Positions 44,841 through 56,445 of a DNA stretch of 64,000 bases are shown here, one piece after another. Source of the stretch: Ceriagrion tenellum (taxonomy: Eukaryota; Arthropoda; Insecta; Odonata; Coenagrionidae); NCBI GenBank assembly GCA_963169105.1, contig OY720636.1, forward strand, positions 76,496,123-76,560,122, read 5' to 3'. Each line of letters opens with the position of its first letter. Position 1 is the first letter of the stretch. Both the position numbers and the translations under genes were made by a program. The notes beneath the pieces were generated by a model that saw nothing but the letters and a program-made list of their open reading frames with translations, made no database searches and was not told the origin of the DNA.

Positions 44841-46974
44841 TTTATCGTTTTCTTATTTTTTTATCTATCTTTCTGATAAGCAAGCATGTTATGTTTTGTA
44901 ACCTTATGATACTTTATGTTTATATATATGTTATTCTTCTTCATCGCACGATACTAAATTCTAAAGCTGTCATTCCAATTTATTCTACAAGCCTGACATT
45001 TGTTGGCTATGTGACTTGACCCAAGAGAAAGGAATGTTATCCTATTCATCAGAATGCACTAAATTTTTTAAATGAGAGGTTGTATCAGTCTTCTTATTTT
45101 CTCAGAATATCTGCAGTGGATGGTTTAGAAACATTGCCCTAATGGTTTTGTTACTATTTTTATTCCCATTTATAGTTATGTAGGTGAATGCTGTTTCTTG
45201 AAATTTATCAATACATTGTTTGCATCAGTATTGGTTTTGACATCCATTTATGTTTTTTCTACTTTTTGTTTCAGTTGAAATATTGGAACAATTGTCTTCG
45301 AGTGATGTGTCTAAGTGCTGAAATATATTTCTGTAAGATAATTTGTTGAATCAGTTAAGTATCTCATTACAGTCTTAGATGTGGTGTCTGTTTACATTTT
45401 AACCTTAAGATTCTCTAGTGTAAGATTTTTTTCTCAGGCTCGTCCCTTGGATTTCCATGTTCTCCTTGGTAATTAGTTATGGAAAGGTGTTTCGTAATGA
45501 AGTAGCTGTTCCTTTAAATTCTTGAGTGACTTATTATCTGTGTTGTGAGTGGTGTATTTTTTTGATATTGTCCTGAGACCACTGCTTACTTACTGTTTTT
45601 TTTAAAAATGTTGATTAATATCTAACTTTTTTTAGCATTTACTCTGTGGAGACGAGGATCAAGGACAACGTTGCCTGATGACAGTGTACCTTGCAGCACT
45701 GACAACTTTGGAGAACTCACTTCAATGCAGTTCAATGAATGTAAATGGTTATGTTACTGGAAGTTTCCTCTTGTCTCATTTTGAAATTATATCTTCGTGA
45801 ATCAAATATCAAATTTCTTTTACCACTGATGTTGCTTACTGGTCAATTATTTGTATGGGTTCATGTATGAGAAATAAATTTATATTTATACATACACGGT
45901 GATCTTTTAATTTAAGTAATCTGGCAGCAACTGGTCAGAAACCCTTTCAAGTTTCGTATGCCATTACGTTGTTTTTTGTAATCCTTTAATTTTGCATTGA
46001 TATATGTTTCCCTACTGATAACTTACAGGTCTACCTTCTTCCCCATTCTCGAAATGGAAGAGTGGGTTTCATTACGATTGATTGATGGGGTAGTTAATGA
46101 ATAACTTATCCATCGAGGTAAATATTAATTTTTAATCAATCACAATAGGAGTGGGACTAAGGTACTCGTGGTTAGGAGATTCATTTAAAGCTATAAGAAA
46201 CGTGAAGTTTCTGGCTAAACAAAGTGTATTCCCATCTTCTTGTCGACTGATTACATGTTCTACCTTGGTAGTTTGCGACATAAATGAGGAAGTCGTTGAT
46301 AACGAAGGCAGAGAAGAACGACAAATGTTGTTGACGCTCGTAGCCATTTCGGGAATACGATAACTTATCGCCGCTTTGATGCTAATTGAAGTTAGATACC
46401 TTTCCTACTCTTGAATCAATAGCTTAGTGATTGTCCAATATTAGTGTAGGCAATGCCGAAGTTGTTCAAATTATGTACGCTACCTGAAATTCATTTCGGA
46501 AGAAGATTCCAGGCGATTGAAATGCTAATTGTTTTGAATTTCGCAACATAGGTATAATTTGGATAATAATATTTTCTTACATGTGTAAGCTCGGTAGCTG
46601 TTACTGCCTACTTGTACGTTTGATTCTTTACTGAGCTTTCTCATCTCTAATTAACGAAATTGATATTCCTTGCCTCACGAACGTGGCATCCCGTGGTTTC
46701 TTCGGTGGTGTTTACATATCAGAGTCACTTTACATAAGGGGCTCATGTACTCCGTCAGTAGCATTTCCGCAGAGAAATGATCGTTGTGCGGTTAGCTCGG
46801 AGTATATGCTGAACTTACGAACGATTTTCCAGTGATGCAATTGACTTGTGCCTCCGTAACTTAAGTGATACGCGACGGCTTTCACCGGATACCTCCATAC
46901 ATTTAGCTACTCGTCTTCGGCTTCTGCTTTCCACGTGATGCCATGCGCAGAATGGGCTTATTTTGGTCACGGGA
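44841..46974. other. Interior of the P-type element, no recognisable coding
   Basis: AT-rich with short frames only (for example 46151-46363 plus). None match THAP or the P transposase catalytic region. Confidence 0.5.
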
Positions 46975-47010
46975 ACGACCTACCTGTATTAGTAGTACCA
47001 TGCCCCAAAG

Positions 47011-47354
47011 CACTTGATTTTTTTTCCAAATTTAATCTAATGCAATAAAAAACATTCAATCATTATTTCGCACATGTAAATGTGTCAGCTTTGTATATGC
47101 GTGCCTATATAGAAAGAAAAAGAGGCAGTGGAACCAATGCCGGGAGCAGCTAATAAAATATATATGGGAGGGGAATTTGAACATAAGGGTAGAAAAGTAA
47201 AACACTACCATGACTGGGTGTATGTATTAATAAAAGGATGACATATAATGATCCTTTCAACTTCAAGGTTTGATTATTTCGTTTTCTGATCATTTTTCCA
47301 TATGATTCAAATACCCGATGGCCTGAATGAAGACCTAACTTAGTGGATCCACAA
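47011..47354. other. Spacer, no gene seen
   Basis: No supported feature. Confidence 0.4.
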
Positions 47355-47520
47355 TATTTTTGTTAAATACGACCAGGATTTCTACGTGCAACGCCAACTT
47401 CAGTCAGTGACTCTCACGGAAATCCATTTCTGTGTATGTTAAACTTATATATGGGCGGGGAGATTAAATTCAGTCGTTCGAACTTCCACGTTGAGCGTCA
47501 AAACCCGGGTCGTACTAAAA
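47355..47520. repeat. Decayed foldback of the hammerhead family
   Basis: Left ATACGACCAGGATTTCTACG and right AACCCGGGTCGTACT are inverted. The minus-strand core reads CTGAAGT...GAAA (47397-47371), with one invariant base of CUGANGA changed. Confidence 0.5.
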
Positions 47521-47555
47521 TGAACAATCGAGGAAAAACAAAGCCACCTTCACTT

Positions 47556-47804
47556 TCACTCTAAAATGAATTGAATCCATGAAGTTAAGCCTAAAAGTAC
47601 CAATTTTATCAAGTATGCTAGTAACGCAGTTAAGACCAGCCTCTCCATCAGCATCAAATACCGGATCGCAACATCAAATTCTTTCTTTAACAGATAGTGT
47701 ATCTCGCTTAACATCATCCCAGAGTAATTTATGCGACATCTTTCAAACTTGCCACAATCCCTGCTAAATCGCCCACACTTCCGAGATTCCAATAAAATTT
47801 CCAT
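47556..47804 (-). other. Unidentified coding-like remnant
   Basis: One minus frame reads SHKLLWDDVKRDTLSVKERI, TGA, then CCDPVFDADGEAGLNCVTSI and LDKIG. It looks like a protein fragment with an in-frame stop, but I do not recognise it. Uncertain. Confidence 0.25.
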
Positions 47805-47911
47805 ACATTTTTATTTTTTGTATGTTATCCATAGCATCGTTCTGGAAAATGTTTGGAAAAAAATTGAAATTACGACACAACGATTACTTCCCACGTTTTA
47901 ATGAATCACAC

Positions 47912-48111
47912 NNNNNNNNNNNNNNNNNNNNNNNNNNNNNNNNNNNNNNNNNNNNNNNNNNNNNNNNNNNNNNNNNNNNNNNNNNNNNNNNNNNNNNNNN
48001 NNNNNNNNNNNNNNNNNNNNNNNNNNNNNNNNNNNNNNNNNNNNNNNNNNNNNNNNNNNNNNNNNNNNNNNNNNNNNNNNNNNNNNNNNNNNNNNNNNNN
48101 NNNNNNNNNNN
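47912..48111. other. Assembly gap (200 N)
   Basis: Exactly 200 undetermined bases by position. It cuts the coiled-coil exon to its right. Confidence 0.99.
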
Positions 48112-48806
48112 TGTCTTCCTCGATCCCCTTCGTCGTCTGATGCCCCTTCGAATTCGCCTCAACCACTTTCCCCGTGGTCTTCTCCTGCTCCTCGATCACC
48201 TTCGTCTCCTTGTCCCTCTGATTCTCTTCCTCCGCCTGCGCCTCTGCCAACATTCTAGTGAATCTCTCTCCCTTGTCCTCCTCTTCCTCCTCCTCTCTCA
48301 CTTCCTTCACAATCGTTTCTTCGACCTTCTCCGCGCCAAATCCCGGCCGCATGGCCGCCTGTCTTTCCTCGTTCCGCAGGCGTCTCTTTTCCTCCTCGAT
48401 TTCGCGCCCCACTTTCCACTTCTTGTCTCGTGACTCTTCTCGCAGTCTATTCATATTTTCCTCCGCCCTCCTCGTTAACTCCTCCGTTTGCTTCATCGTC
48501 CACTCGTTCAGTTTCCACTTCATATTTCGTAGCTGCTCGTCCTCCGGGCGGGGTCTGTAGTCCTGCGTGTTAAGTCTGGCTTCTCTCTCATCCACTCGCT
48601 TTTTCTCCCTCTCGACGATTTGCTTCTGCCATTCCAAGTGCTGTAGCTGTTCCAAAAACGTACGATCCTCTGCCTTGGCAATCAGCCTGTTGTTCTCCAA
48701 ATCGATCTCCCTCAGACGCAAAGCCATCGCGCCGCTGACCGCGTCATCCTGGCTAAGGGCGACCCTTCTCTCCTCTCCTTGCTTGCTCCTCCTCCTCTCT
48801 TGATTC
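48112..48806 (-). CDS. Coiled-coil exon, 3' end lost in the gap
   Basis: Acceptor CGGCCACTCGCAG sets the start at 48806. The exon opens with one base and reads NQERRRSKQGEERRVALSQD, then REIDLENNRLIAKAEDRTFL and continues as a Glu/Arg/Lys-rich coil to the gap. An acidic run of Glu (EEEEEEDKGE) lies near the end. The start region aligns by eye with the terminal exon at 24060: both have an RxxFLEQ/LLFQDL-type segment followed by VEREK...EREARLN and ...MKW/RKW. So the two exons are paralogous. Whether it stops or splices is hidden by the gap. Function unknown; predicted to be a helical rod. Confidence 0.65.
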
Positions 48807-48949
48807 CTGCGAGTGGCCGAAAGAAGAAAAGCAATTGGTTGATTTGGCTGTCTGATTTACGTGAAACTTAACTTTACACTCGTATGTTGCTGTGAAAGCT
48901 TCCGCGGAGTGGTCTTGAATCATGATGGCTTTCGAAATAGCTTCCGCGG

Positions 48950-49470
48950 TGTGTTATTTTTGTGACGACAGTTTCGCTAGCGTTCCAGCCCGCTTCTTCA
49001 CGTCTTAGTGCTCGCGATGCATTTAGGCCGCAATACATGGCCCGGCGGAGGGTCAAGCGCGATTTTTTCTTGTATTTCTTTCCGTATTTTCCCGCATTTT
49101 ATGGCAGACCCGCTTCAAATTTGTGGATAGCGCGTAACCATCTTCTCTGTTTGCATTATTTGGTGTTTTGGATATTTCAATTGACTCCCGTATTAACCTG
49201 GGGATGTACCGTGTCTCCTTTGCGAAAATTTTGCCTCCTCCAAATTCATGCCAACAGAGAAGATGGTTACACGCTATCCACCAATTTGAAGCGGGTCTTC
49301 CAAAAAACACGGGAGAAGACGGAAAAAAGGCGAGAAAAAATCGTGCTTGACCCTCCACGGGACTATACATCGCGGCCAAAATGCATTGTGAGGGCTTCAG
49401 ACCTGAAGAAGCGAGCTGGAACGTTCGCGAAACTGTCGTCATAAAAATGACTCAACGCGGAAACTACCCG
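48950..49470. repeat. Large palindromic (foldback) repeat
   Basis: Left arm about 48956-49150 and right arm about 49255-49450 are inverted and roughly 80% alike: GACGACAGTTTCGC, CGTTCCAGC.CGCTTCTTCA, GGAGGGTCAAGC.CGATTTTT, and CAAATT.GTGGATAGCG on the left are found in complement on the right. Overlapping open frames on both strands arise from the symmetry. A MITE or hairpin element, 150 bases upstream of the coiled-coil exon. Confidence 0.7.
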
Positions 49471-50401
49471 GACAGCCATCATGATTTTACACTCGTATTT
49501 TTATTAGTGATGTCTTTGGAGATGAAAATAGAAAAAAACACAAATTATACCGAGTCTTTTTTTGCAAATTTATAGTATTTAAACAACCAAGTCTCAAGGA
49601 ACTTGAGATAAGTACACTTCGCAATAATATTATTACATATGTACATATTCTCCGAAACGCCAAATAGTACAATATATATTATTAGATTGTTGCTCACAAA
49701 AATATAGGTGTGAGACCTACTCTAAAAATCGGAAAATCATAACGATATGTGATTTTTGCCACAGTATGAAAACCAAGTCGGAGAATATCGATATCTCAAG
49801 ACGTAACATGATGTAATAAAAGCAAAAGTGTGCAACACTACATTAATTCCACTGATGTAAATCCCTTTTATTACTGTATGTAAAGTGAGTTCTAGTGCAT
49901 GAACAGATTACTTAAATGTAGTCCTCGAATTTTTCGAATTACTTAGAAGTTTATTACGATAAGAAAAACTTCACATGTCAAATTCCGCATTTCACGAAAA
50001 AATTGTTGAATGCTAGAGATGAAGTTTGACTATCGTAAGGTATGTATATATCATAAGTAAAGCCTGATTTAGTGATACATAAACTTTGTTTCAATGCGCC
50101 ATTTGAGTGGCAGCTGATGATTCCTCCTGCACCCTTAAGGTGGCTTACCGCTGGAAAGTACACTTCTATGGAAGTATCGAGCAAATAAGTACCTCGATGT
50201 ATATCGCCCCTTGGAGGACCTCGCTTAGCTTACGTATCGCTTGGATCCAACGTAAAACAAGAAAAGAAGAGAGGAGATGAACCGAATTTTTGGAGTAGGA
50301 AATACAAAAAGAGAAGTATCAGGCGTGAAATGGTGGAAGTTCAACATAATGAATCACAGAAGTGGCAATCTTCCATTAGATAATGTTTAATACGACAATG
50401 T
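49471..50401. other. AT-rich stretch, no gene seen
   Basis: No supported feature. Confidence 0.45.
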
Positions 50402-50426
50402 TTTCGATGCACTGCATCATCGTCAG
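50402..50426 (-). ncRNA. Hammerhead-ribozyme-like motif (single)
   Basis: Minus strand: CTGACGA (50426-50420), stem II GATGC/AGT/GCATC (perfect 5 bp), GAAA (50405-50402), then ACATTG. No inverted partner arm was found. Confidence 0.6.
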
Positions 50427-51680
50427 GTACGTACACAAAAACAGATAGGGTACGTGTACAAAATGTTGCAGAGGAGGAGGTGGGTTAGGGAGGAGAAGGG
50501 TATCCCTCCAAGTCAAAGAAAACTTTTGGCAATAAAAATGTACTAATAAATATTTTCAGACTATGTTCGTAGCATCTTATATTTGATTTTCAAATTTTAT
50601 ATAAAAGTTAATTTAAAATTTAAATTGTAATACGCCAACCAAGAACTATCGTGGTAATACTTGCAGAATCTATGATTTGTAGCAATTGGGGGGTAATTTT
50701 AAAGTTTTCCCTACAATTAATAAAAATATTTTGAATAAAGAGTCATCCAACTCAACTCTTAGAATAATGATTGGGTTGGAAAAGGGACAGAATTGAAACG
50801 CACTGGCGTGAAACGAGGGGGCGCCACGGAGGAGGTCGTCACGTTTCCTCCAGTGTTTCAGTTCCCTCCCTTTTTCTTTTAAAATATGTACCACTTCAGT
50901 CTTTTCAGAAAAAAGATTAATACATATTACTTTTTCTCGATATCTCGTTTTCAAAAGTATGTACCTTTTCAGGATTATGATAAGTCTACAGATTTCTCCA
51001 ATGTATATGGATGATAATTACTCATTGGCCAACGTTTTACTTTAGGTGGCTTCACTGAGAAAGGACTTTAATGTTATTTTATTCATATTCTGAATTGTTA
51101 TTGATAAATATGTCCGCTATCTCACATGAAACACAGAATGTTACCTTTTCTTTTATTTTTCACTCGAAGTCATAATTACAATCTGGGAATGAGGAAACAC
51201 CAGGAATACTTGAATTTTTATAGCTAATATAAATGCTGGTTTCATGGGTAATTGTTATAAACAAGCAAAAACTACCGGTAAATTGATGAAAAATGAAATA
51301 GATTCCTATTACCATCTAACTTTTAGCATTGTTAGTTAATTACTGCTAAACGTGAGCTTGCTTCATTCACTGTAGTCGGCGTTCCAGGCTGTAAAATAAG
51401 CGCCCATTAAAAATATGTCCGCGGCCAAATTGGTATTCCTGGACCTTAATTTTAGTTTATAATTGAAAAGACTCTTCAAGCATCGGTGATGTCTCCTTTT
51501 TCTCAGTGTCTAATTCATTTTGAAGGCTCTGTGAGTTGAAACGCGTCGTATCACCATTAAAGCTTGTGTAAAAGTGCGATTGTTGTTTTCATTGCGACGA
51601 AATTCCACTACCTTTCGCCTGAATTTTTGGAACTAATAAAAAATCTAAGATACAAATGTTGTGCGTGCCCCGCTGAGACG
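50427..51680. other. AT-rich stretch, no gene seen
   Basis: No supported feature. Confidence 0.45.
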
Positions 51681-51684
51681 CCAA

Positions 51685-52100
51685 CCGTTGGAAGGCGACG
51701 ACACACGTGGATACGCGGTACACTTCGAAAGAGTGGGTTCTTGACCTTGGTGCCGAGGGAGGAATGAATGGTCACAGAGAGGGGTTGAAAGAAAAATGAG
51801 AGTTTATTTAAACCGAGTATTCGATTGAATAATTAAATGAATCAAATGGCGTTTCTCGAGTAGCCAAACAAGAATATTACCATGTCTCGGGAAGGAGAGA
51901 AGTTTCGGGTAAAGGCACGGATGGATGACGCTGCGGCTACTGGTGCACGGGCCTCCTGTGCCCGCGCTAGACTCATCTGCATCGGCCACGTGATTAGCCG
52001 AAGAATGACCGAGAACCGAAAGGACCTGATAGACCCGAAAGGGCCCAACTTACCACTGACCATTTTTTCATACCTTCGTGCCCTTATATAGGAGAGCAGG
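51685..52100 (-). mobile_element. Probable LTR (R-U5 and part of U3), minus strand
   Basis: Minus-strand TATATAAG (52090-52083) lies about 33 bases before TCAGTG, an arthropod initiator. About 240 bases on is a poly(A) signal (TTTAAATAAACTC, near 51815), then a CT-rich U5-like part. At about 51690-51675 is TTGGCGTCTCAGCGGGGC, which resembles a retrotransposon primer-binding site. I infer a retrovirus-like LTR (Ty3/BEL type) followed by a truncated leader; no gag or pol is seen. A host promoter with first exon is the alternative (see findings). Confidence 0.4.
52083..52090 (-). promoter_or_regulatory. TATA box with initiator at matched distance
   Basis: TATATAAG with TCAGTG about 33 bases downstream on the minus strand, the spacing expected of a polymerase II core promoter. 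Confidence 0.5.
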
Positions 52101-52539
52101 GAGAAGGATTTTTTCGCTAGGTGACAAAGGATAGGGTGGGGAAATATGAAGGTACTGACGTCAAGGAAAGTGAAAGGTCACACTTCCGAGAAAGTTTGAC
52201 TTGGCTATTCTGACCTCAGCCAATTAACAGTACAGACATATACAAAGAGAAATACATCGAATGCATGCTTGAGAATTGAGGAAAAACAAATGTTTCCATC
52301 TTGAAGAAATATGAATTCGACTACCATTATCCAGATCACAACACAAAAGAAGTCCCCCGGAAAAGTAATTTGTCGTTCTGATTCACATTTCCTGTTTACG
52401 CACGAGTGATCGAGGATTTTCTGGGTGTGTGTTGTAATAATACGTCGGAATTAGAACGCGACATGCAATATCTACTGAAGTCTGTTTTCGAAGAGTTGCG
52501 ACCCTTGGCCTATAGTTTAGCGATTACTAAGTGTAACAT

Positions 52540-53290
52540 TCGCGGCTGCTATAGAAGTCCATGTTAGCTCATTAAAGTGCTACATTAAAGTCATTTTAAG
52601 GCTAATTTAATAAAGGTCACTTCTCATTTGCAAAGCTGAATTTAGAGGAGACAACCAGGTTTGTGCATGAAATGCAGCTCTCGCTATGCCCAGTTCAACT
52701 CAATACAAATCTCCATTTTCATACACGCTCTATCAACATTCGTGGGTATTTGAATGTCGTGGAAACCGAAAAGAAGAAAACATGGGCTTATAGACGCTAA
52801 TTGCAAGACAAGGCACAAGATGGACAGTAATATCAAGTGAAGGAATTCGAAATACGTCAGATTTGAAAATGCCACCGGTAATATGTATTGAAGGCGGGGT
52901 ATTTCAATAGATGCGTGAACAGTGGTCGATGGTGTACCGATTCCTGCACCCATTGCTAGCGACTGCCACAGAAGTCCATGTTAACTCATCTAAGTGATAC
53001 TCTCAAGTAATTTTAATGCTACTTTAATGAAAGTTTCCACTCATATGCAAAGCTGAATTTAAAAGGTTCAACTAGGTAAATGTATGAAATACAGCTCTTG
53101 TCACGCCCAGTACTGCCCATGTTAACATCTCCATTTGAATACACGCCTGCACCATATTCCTGGGTATTTGAATGTCGTGGAAACGGAAGAGTAGACAAAA
53201 TGAACGATTAGTCGATAATCGACAGGGCAAGAAAGATAGGGCAGGGCAAGATGAACAGTAATATCGAGTGAATGAATTTTCAACAAGATA
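52540..53290. repeat. Tandem duplication, period about 425 bp
   Basis: GAAGTCCATGTTA, GCAAAGCTGAATTTA, GGTATTTGAATGTCGTGGAA and AACAGTAATATC (or close variants) occur in order in 52540-52964 and again in 52965-53290, roughly 75-80% alike. No coding. Confidence 0.75.
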
Positions 53291-53680
53291 AATCAGAAGG
53301 TTCCCTAAGATCCCCGGGGTTTTTCGTGTCTGACGCTTCAAACAAAGGAGCAGTGATAATTTTCACTATCTTCATGTACATTGCTCGCAATGATGTTTCA
53401 AGGCTTTCCATTCGGAGGATTCAATGTTGAGTATTCGTGTGGATGGTAGGAGGGTGGGAAGAGTAATTGCAGAAAGCAAAATTGAAAGCTATGGCAATCA
53501 GGAGCGCTATTGCGGCTTAATTGTTATTACCAACTAATTTTTGGCTCAATTTTTTAAATAAAAAACACCAATGGTTTTTTAAATGGATTCAAATGTTGAA
53601 ATTCTCACTTGGTGTTAGGTCCGCATTGTAGAATTGCTAACTGTGATACTTCAACTATTAATTACCCAATGCACAACCGG
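53291..53680. other. Spacer, no gene seen
   Basis: No supported feature. Confidence 0.4.
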
Positions 53681-53704
53681 TTTCAATGATAAGGCCATCA
53701 TCAG
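53681..53704 (-). ncRNA. Hammerhead-like motif, weak stem II
   Basis: Minus strand: CTGATGA (53704-53698), 13 bases, GAAA (53684-53681), CCGGTT. Stem II pairs only about 3 bp, so this copy is probably decayed. Confidence 0.45.
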
Positions 53705-54289
53705 GTACATTTTCCGTGTATATGACGTACCTGTGCAGGTTTTATATTGTACTAGTTGCAGTGGTGCTATGAGCGACGCAATATGCCACTCCGCACTTCC
53801 TAGTCCGCCACTTGATTGCAGCTCTATATGTGAGGAACCACCAAGGTCTTCGTCGAATATAAGGAGGTTAATGGTAATGGCTTTAGGGATTAGGAAGATG
53901 AGGCTGGTGAGGACCTTGAGCGCGATGTGGTGGTTGGGAAGCGGCAGTGTGTGCTGAGTCCGTTATGGCGAACAGTCGAGTATTCCCTTCGGGGATTCTT
54001 ATGCTATGTTGTGTATTAAAGAGTGTTGAATTAGTACTAGTAAAGTATTAATAAACGTACTGATGATTCTGAGAGTTCGGTGTTATTCCTTTTGGACCGC
54101 ACGACCCGACATACACATCTGTGTGTTGCTTTTGTCCTACAATATGATAGAAAATGTTAAACATATTGACTAAGAATTTTTCTAATACTTTGCCTTTAGT
54201 TCATTTTGCGTAAGCAATGAAAATTTTTGGTTGTGGGGGGTCCAGACCCCAGTAACGACCCCTCGCCTCCTGATACGTCACTGGGCAGG

Positions 54290-54915
54290 TTCAAAATAGA
54301 CAGAATTACTTCAACCTTAGGAGATCATTACAAAAAAAATTGAAATAGTTTCTCCCCAAGGTCATTACCCAAGATGGAGAGTCAGGACCATTTTAGATCC
54401 ATCCTTATTCGATTTTGCATTGTCCATTAAGTGTACTGCCGGCAGAAGGAGGTGAAAATATTTTATAACCAAGAACAAAAGTTTGTACCTTGGTAGTTTT
54501 AAAAAAATGTGACAGCATAGTAACAGCCCGTTAAAAAAATATTTTCGCCGTTGATATTTCTGAGATAAGCATAAAATTCCCACTTTTTTTACGCTTAAAT
54601 GCAGCAAACATTGATTGGAAAAGGTTTTCAGAATGAACAGCATATGGAACCAGTATTCTTTGTCAAAAAAATCGATGTTTTCTTTCAGTGTCTGTTATTT
54701 TAATGAATTATATATTTCAGGAGGGGTTCCGGAAGCTTTCTCACCTCACCCTGCCGTCTACGTCAATAGGCGCGCGCAAAATAGACAAAAACCACTTCAA
54801 CCAGAGGAGGTCCTCACAAAAAGAAATCTATATATTTTATCTCCGAGATCATTTCCCGAGATGGAGAGTCAAAACTATTATAGATATATCCTTATTCGAT
54901 TTTCCTTCATTAAGC
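54290..54915. repeat. Direct repeat pair beside a host exon
   Basis: 54291-54420 and 54777-54905 share AAATAGACA, ACTTCAACC, GAGATGGAGAGTCA.AAC-type and TCCTTATTCGATTTT blocks in the same order. The second copy ends at the splice donor of the exon at 54921-55049; the first has no exon next to it. Confidence 0.6.
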
Positions 54916-54920
54916 CATAC

Positions 54921-55049
54921 CTTTGTCTCCGATTATCTCCTTCACCATGGTCGTCTCCGTCAATAAGGTCGTCTTCGAGAGTCGGCTTTGGCAGTTGTTT
55001 CTTCGGCAATTGTCTGCGTGGTATGTCACCCATCGCGAAACGTCGCCCA
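54921..55049 (-). CDS. Linker exon, basic then acidic (symmetric phase 2, 129 bp)
   Basis: Acceptor TTTTGCCTTTTCCAG before 55049 and donor GTATGG after 54921. One leading and two trailing bases, 43 codons, no stop. Reads GRRFAMGDIPRRQLPKKQLP, then KPTLEDDLIDGDDHGEGDNR and RQR. Low complexity, probably disordered. It is upstream of the coiled-coil exon at 48806 on the same strand and in the matching phase. Confidence 0.65.
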
Positions 55050-55639
55050 CTGGAAAAGGCAAAATTGAGAGGCATTAGATTTACCAATAGAAAACGATAA
55101 GGAGACACTACACCTGAAGCAATATAACCCTGGGAACCATTCTTTTTTAAAAATAATTCGCTATGAATCGAATGAATTCATGGAAAACGTATAATGCTTT
55201 GCGTATGCTTCGGTTTCCTTGATGATATCATGATAACACATGCGAAATGTGATTAAAATATTTTGATCTTAAGGCAACGAATCATACCCGCTAAACCGGT
55301 AGAATTTGTCACGATTTCCAGACCAAATTAGTTGTTAAAAACTGATACGATCAACTCCAAATTTTCAGAATATAAAAAATTGACCTTTGCCAAAGGAGAC
55401 CTGGATAACAAATATGACAAATTTATCTCGGTACATAAATAAACTCTCGGGAAATTGGAAATATTCCGACGTATTACCTCAAATGGTTTTCATTCTGACG
55501 TATTATCTCAATACACCCGGCAAAGTAACCGGCAACTCTGCTGTAAACAGGAAACGTGCCAGGCCATTCCCAGATACCCAATATAGATATCTTTAACCAA
55601 CCTCAACAAGTGAGATTCACTACATTATGGTGACTTCAG

Positions 55640-56445
55640 TTCTAAATATTCCACTGATTTTGATGAGGTATTCGGTCCTATAATTAAGAATAAAATTAAG
55701 GAGTTGTTAATGTCACCTTCGGTGCACTTAGTTAACAATTCTATGTCTTCTGTTATTTTTCCTCCTATGTGAAAAGTTGCAAGGGCTATTCCCCACATCA
55801 AGGGTGGTAATGAGAAGAATATAAATAATTATAGACCTATTTCCATACACTCAGTTTGAAACACAAAGTGCTTGAGTATGCGATGTTTCACAGACTTTTC
55901 TCCTTTATTGGGAAGTATAAGATCTTCTCCTTATCACAGCATGGTTTTTTTGAGCGGAAAGAGTACTGAAACTGCTATTTACAAATTTGTTGAACTGATT
56001 ATTCATTTTTTGTATGAACATAAAAATGTATTAGGCATTTTCGATGACTTAAGAAAGGCATTTGACAGTGCTGATCATGAAATTCTGTTAAAGGAACTTC
56101 ACCATTATGGTATCTTTGGCAAGGCCAATGAGTGGTTGAGATTCTATCTCTCTGGTAGAAGTCAATATGTTTGTATTAATGACCAAATTTCTAAAGTTTC
56201 TTCCATTAAGTTTGATGTTACCATGGGTGTTCCACAGGGCTCTATATTAGGGACCCTGCTTTTATTATTGTATGTGAATGGTCTCCCAAAATGTACTTTA
56301 AATGGGGAACTTATAATGTATGCTGATGATCCAACCATCTAATCTCGAGTGATAAGGAATTATCTGAGGTGCCGCAGATTGAGCTGAACAACATGGCCGC
56401 TTAGTGTATTGCGAACACGATGTCACTAAATTGTAATAAATCTAT

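Larger units (their letters stand above)
43498..47002 (+). mobile_element. P-superfamily DNA transposon (3.5 kb)
   Basis: Ends are inverted repeats starting CATGGTAC: CATGGTACAACTAATACAGG at the left, CCTGTATTAGTAGTACCATG at the right, and GTAGGTCGTT further in. An exact 8-bp target duplication CCCCAAAG flanks it (43490-43497 and 47003-47010). The 8-bp duplication, CATG-type termini and an internal THAP domain all fit the P element superfamily. Apart from the THAP exon I find no transposase, so it is non-autonomous or decayed. Confidence 0.8.

Noticed and set aside
48962..49444. 160- and 129-codon frames on opposite strands
   Set aside because: They read nearly the same protein because the DNA is palindromic; no recognisable domain.
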